A DNA stretch of 24,663 bases, taken from NCBI GenBank assembly GCA_023663505.1, contig JAMPHH010000050.1:1-24663 (forward strand), written 5' to 3'. This DNA is from Muribaculum sp. GTDB lineage: Bacteria > Bacillota > Clostridia > Lachnospirales > Lachnospiraceae. A program made the translations under genes and the position numbers. Below the pieces are notes generated by a model, which saw only the letters and a program-made list of their open reading frames with translations, ran no database searches and had not been told where the DNA came from. Below are positions 22,706-24,663 of this stretch, piece by piece. The stretch's first letter is position 1, and the number at the start of each line of letters is the position of its first letter.

Positions 22706-23848
22706 TTATTCCTCAATTTCATTGTTTCGTAAAAAGCGGATTATCAGCTCCCGATGTGCCTCACATTCCAAATAATTCAAAAGCCTCACCTGATCCTCCT
22801 GCGAAAACTGCCTCTGTATCAACCTTCTACCCATCAACCGATTCCACAAACGAAATCCAAAGCTTCTTGCCCGCTTTCCCAAAAAAGCTTGCAAATATGC
22901 GTTCCGCCTTGTATTAGCATAGTCCGAATATAGTTTCTCCACATTTTCCTCCTGCTCGATCTCAGATGTCCGCTGCCTCAATCCGTCCAACAAAAGAGCA
23001 CCTTCCTGCTCTCCCGCCAGCCGGACGCGACCTGATTCCTTAATAATCGGATAACAATGCACCTCCGCCCTGCCATTCTCAAGCTCGACTCCGATGAGCA
23101 GACCACTATCCCAAAATTCATCGCTTTTTCTGTCAAACAAGAAGTTGCCCTGACCATAAATAATTGTAGCTCCCTGATATTCCTGCATCGCTCCTATGCA
23201 ATGGCTATGCTGGCAAAGCACAAGATCAGCACCCTTTTCCACACATTTTTCACATACCTTCTTAAGCCATGGCGTAGGATAGCGGTAGAATTCCTTTCCA
23301 CCATGATACAGTACAACAAGATAGTCGCATTCTTTCTTCATGGAAGCTATCTGATCCAAACTCTCCAATGGGTCAAACGGATTGGCGCCGGGCGTCTTCT
23401 CTCCCGCTATGGAAAACTCATGCTCAGCACATGCATAAATTCCAATCCTGCATTCCTTCACATCCGCATAAAAAGGCTTCGCTGCCGCAAAGAGATCTCT
23501 CCCAGCCCCTGCAAACTCAATCCCAGCATTCCGAAGCGTCTCCATTGTATCACAAAGTCCTTCCTCCCCATAATCCAAAATGTGGTTGTTGGCCAATGTC
23601 ACAAAATCTGTCCCAAGCTCCTGAAGTCCCCGCACGCATTCTTTCTCCGCAGATAAACTGGGACCGAATTTCGTCGCCCTTCGTCTACTCCCTGTAAGCG
23701 GCGTCTCCAAATTGAAGATCCGGTAATCAGCCTGTTTCAACAGATTCTCGATCCCTTCATCTACCAATTTCCCCTGTTCCGGACAACAGAAAAAAAGACT
23801 GTTTGATTCTGTGGGTACAATATCACCCCCGATCATTAATTTGATCAT
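22706..23848 (-). CDS. CapA/PgsA-family protein (calcineurin-like fold)
   Basis: A 380-residue protein of the CapA family, named for poly-gamma-glutamate capsule synthesis in Bacillus. Metal-site motifs are in order: GGD (7-9), NLE (46-48), LANNHILDYG with NNH (87-89), YHGG with His182, and QHSH (213-216). Unlike PgsA it lacks an N-terminal membrane anchor, and it has a C-terminal helical extension of about 60 residues ending LLNYLECEAHRELIIRFL. ATG 23848 (third codon of the longest frame) is better spaced from AGAGG than ATG 23854. It lies 15 bp after the TupA-like gene. CapA homologues in polysaccharide operons lack a proven reaction; a glutamate or phosphate linkage is conjecture. Confidence 0.9.
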   Translation of the reverse strand: MIKLMIGGDIVPTESNSLFFCCPEQGKLVDEGIENLLKQADYRIFNLETPLTGSRRRATKFGPSLSAEKECVRGLQELGTDFVTLANNHILDYGEEGLCDTMETLRNAGIEFAGAGRDLFAAAKPFYADVKECRIGIYACAEHEFSIAGEKTPGANPFDPLESLDQIASMKKECDYLVVLYHGGKEFYRYPTPWLKKVCEKCVEKGADLVLCQHSHCIGAMQEYQGATIIYGQGNFLFDRKSDEFWDSGLLIGVELENGRAEVHCYPIIKESGRVRLAGEQEGALLLDGLRQRTSEIEQEENVEKLYSDYANTRRNAYLQAFLGKRARSFGFRLWNRLMGRRLIQRQFSQEDQVRLLNYLECEAHRELIIRFLRNNEIEE

Positions 23849-23863
23849 TATCATACCTCTTTT

Positions 23864-24663
23864 TCAAGCAGAAGGCAACTCCAGCAAATCTCCCAGCTTA
23901 AGCTCCCATTCCGCAGGTGTAAGCCTCTCAAATCCGGCTCCGTGGTAGAGCGTCATCTCTCCAAAATAAATCCGGGATTCTATAGAATAGAAATCCACAC
24001 GCACATGCGGTAGATCCTGCGCAAGCCTTTCTGCAAGCTCTATCATTAATTCCAGTTTCTCAGGACGGGGAATCACATGCTCCGGGTCAGTAGGATACAT
24101 GAACGAAGCATCAAGATACTGCCAGTCGAGAGAATATAGATTGCGCTTATGATAGCAAAATCTTCCATAATCCACCTGAATGAGTGCAGCTTTCCCAGAG
24201 AAAGTGAAAATCTTGTAGTCTTTTAATTCTTGATGCGATTCATCCTCCATATATTGTTCCGCAAGAATACGGCGGGGAACTTGACCATAAGGCCACTCCC
24301 TTGCATAACGGACAGGATCTCTTTGCAGACCGCGCTTCAAAATATGTTCTGCACGCTCCTTATCCAATTGGGATTTATCGCGGCATATATAGATACTTCC
24401 CGAATCATGTGTGCACTTCAGCACAAACTGCTGGGGCAGCGCTTCAAAATCAATCTCCTCAAAGCTATTATATACTCCCAGCGTGGGAATAATATACTCC
24501 TCCCCAATCAAAGAAGCCACATACTCCTTGGCACGATACTTGTCTACCATCTGTGGATAAAGCGGATTCCTGTCATGCAGTTTCAGCCACTGTAATTTCT
24601 CATTATAAGTGCGGGGATGCTCCAGATCCAGCTTGTATCCCATTGCCGCCCGAAAACGCAGCT
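23864..24663 (-). CDS. TupA-like ATP-grasp protein (5' end beyond window)
   Basis: At least 266 residues are visible; the frame stays open to the right edge, and family members usually start some 15-25 residues before GYKLDLEHPRTYNEKLQWLK. The ATPgrasp_TupA family features are the NEKLQWLK block, FVLKCTHDSGS with the ATP-binding Lys, RRILAEQYMED, DYKIFTFSGK, and the metal-binding VRVDFYS and YFGEMT near the end. ATG 24643 is possible but sits inside this family block's upstream part, so the CDS is marked partial. TupA is required for teichuronopeptide in an alkaliphilic Bacillus; ATP-grasp enzymes join a carboxylate to an amine. It is the first visible gene of the polysaccharide operon. Confidence 0.9.
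   Translation of the reverse strand, partial: LRFRAAMGYKLDLEHPRTYNEKLQWLKLHDRNPLYPQMVDKYRAKEYVASLIGEEYIIPTLGVYNSFEEIDFEALPQQFVLKCTHDSGSIYICRDKSQLDKERAEHILKRGLQRDPVRYAREWPYGQVPRRILAEQYMEDESHQELKDYKIFTFSGKAALIQVDYGRFCYHKRNLYSLDWQYLDASFMYPTDPEHVIPRPEKLELMIELAERLAQDLPHVRVDFYSIESRIYFGEMTLYHGAGFERLTPAEWELKLGDLLELPSA

Noticed and set aside
1..24663. CRISPR arrays, tRNA or rRNA genes, transposase genes, prophage genes
   Set aside because: No regularly spaced repeats, no tRNA-like cloverleaf, no rRNA segments and no transposase or phage protein families were seen on either strand.

Overview
The window looks like chromosomal DNA of an anaerobic Firmicute, most likely a Lachnospiraceae-type clostridium of moderate G+C. 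This rests on Shine-Dalgarno sites of the GGAGG type before most genes, a T-box leader, the block rho-rpmE-DUF1385-prmC-prfA, and families typical of gut clostridia (Mbeg1-like DUF2974, DUF1653, YfhO, a CarD-family regulator). The genus assignment is inference. Nearly all genes lie on the minus strand; only a PAP2-family membrane protein (7529-8215) and a class I glutamine-amidotransferase-like hydrolase (14492-15142) are on the plus strand.

Layout, left to right. (1) 1-391: a minus-strand T-box leader with its own promoter and terminator, probably threonine-responsive, whose target gene lies beyond the left edge. Right after the terminator T-run comes sequence resembling the 5' end of a group II intron. 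(2) 392-7199: a housekeeping block read leftward: rho, rpmE (own promoter and a strong terminator), DUF1385 membrane protein, prmC, prfA, a lipoprotein N-acetylmuramoyl-L-alanine amidase and a CarD-family RNA polymerase-binding protein. PrmC methylates the GGQ motif of the release factor encoded next to it. Rho carries an Arg/Gln/Asn/Asp-rich insertion built from 24-bp tandem repeats. (3) 7200-14239: PAP2 protein (+), then on the minus strand GT2 glycosyltransferase, cytosolic 5'-nucleotidase, DUF1653 protein, a small exported protein and the large YfhO-family membrane protein. (4) 14240-18917: a divergent promoter region, a roughly 100-bp element of three consecutive hairpins, the C26-type hydrolase overlapping tail-to-tail with a DUF2974 alpha/beta hydrolase, a roughly 600-bp region dominated by a long imperfect inverted repeat, citrate synthase, and an internally deleted hot-dog thioesterase that overlaps the citrate synthase start. 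(5) 18918-24663: the distal end of a leftward surface-polysaccharide operon: TupA-like ATP-grasp protein (cut by the right edge), CapA-family protein, GT4 glycosyltransferase, Wzx-type flippase and UDP-glucuronate 4-epimerase-type SDR.

The polysaccharide operon is the most suggestive system here. TupA-like and CapA-like proteins are linked in other bacteria to glutamate-containing surface polymers, and the epimerase points to a uronic acid. A peptide- or glutamate-decorated uronic-acid polymer resembling teichuronopeptide is therefore a testable idea, not an established one. The least explained DNA is the three-hairpin element at 14364-14464 and the long inverted repeat at 16463-16660.
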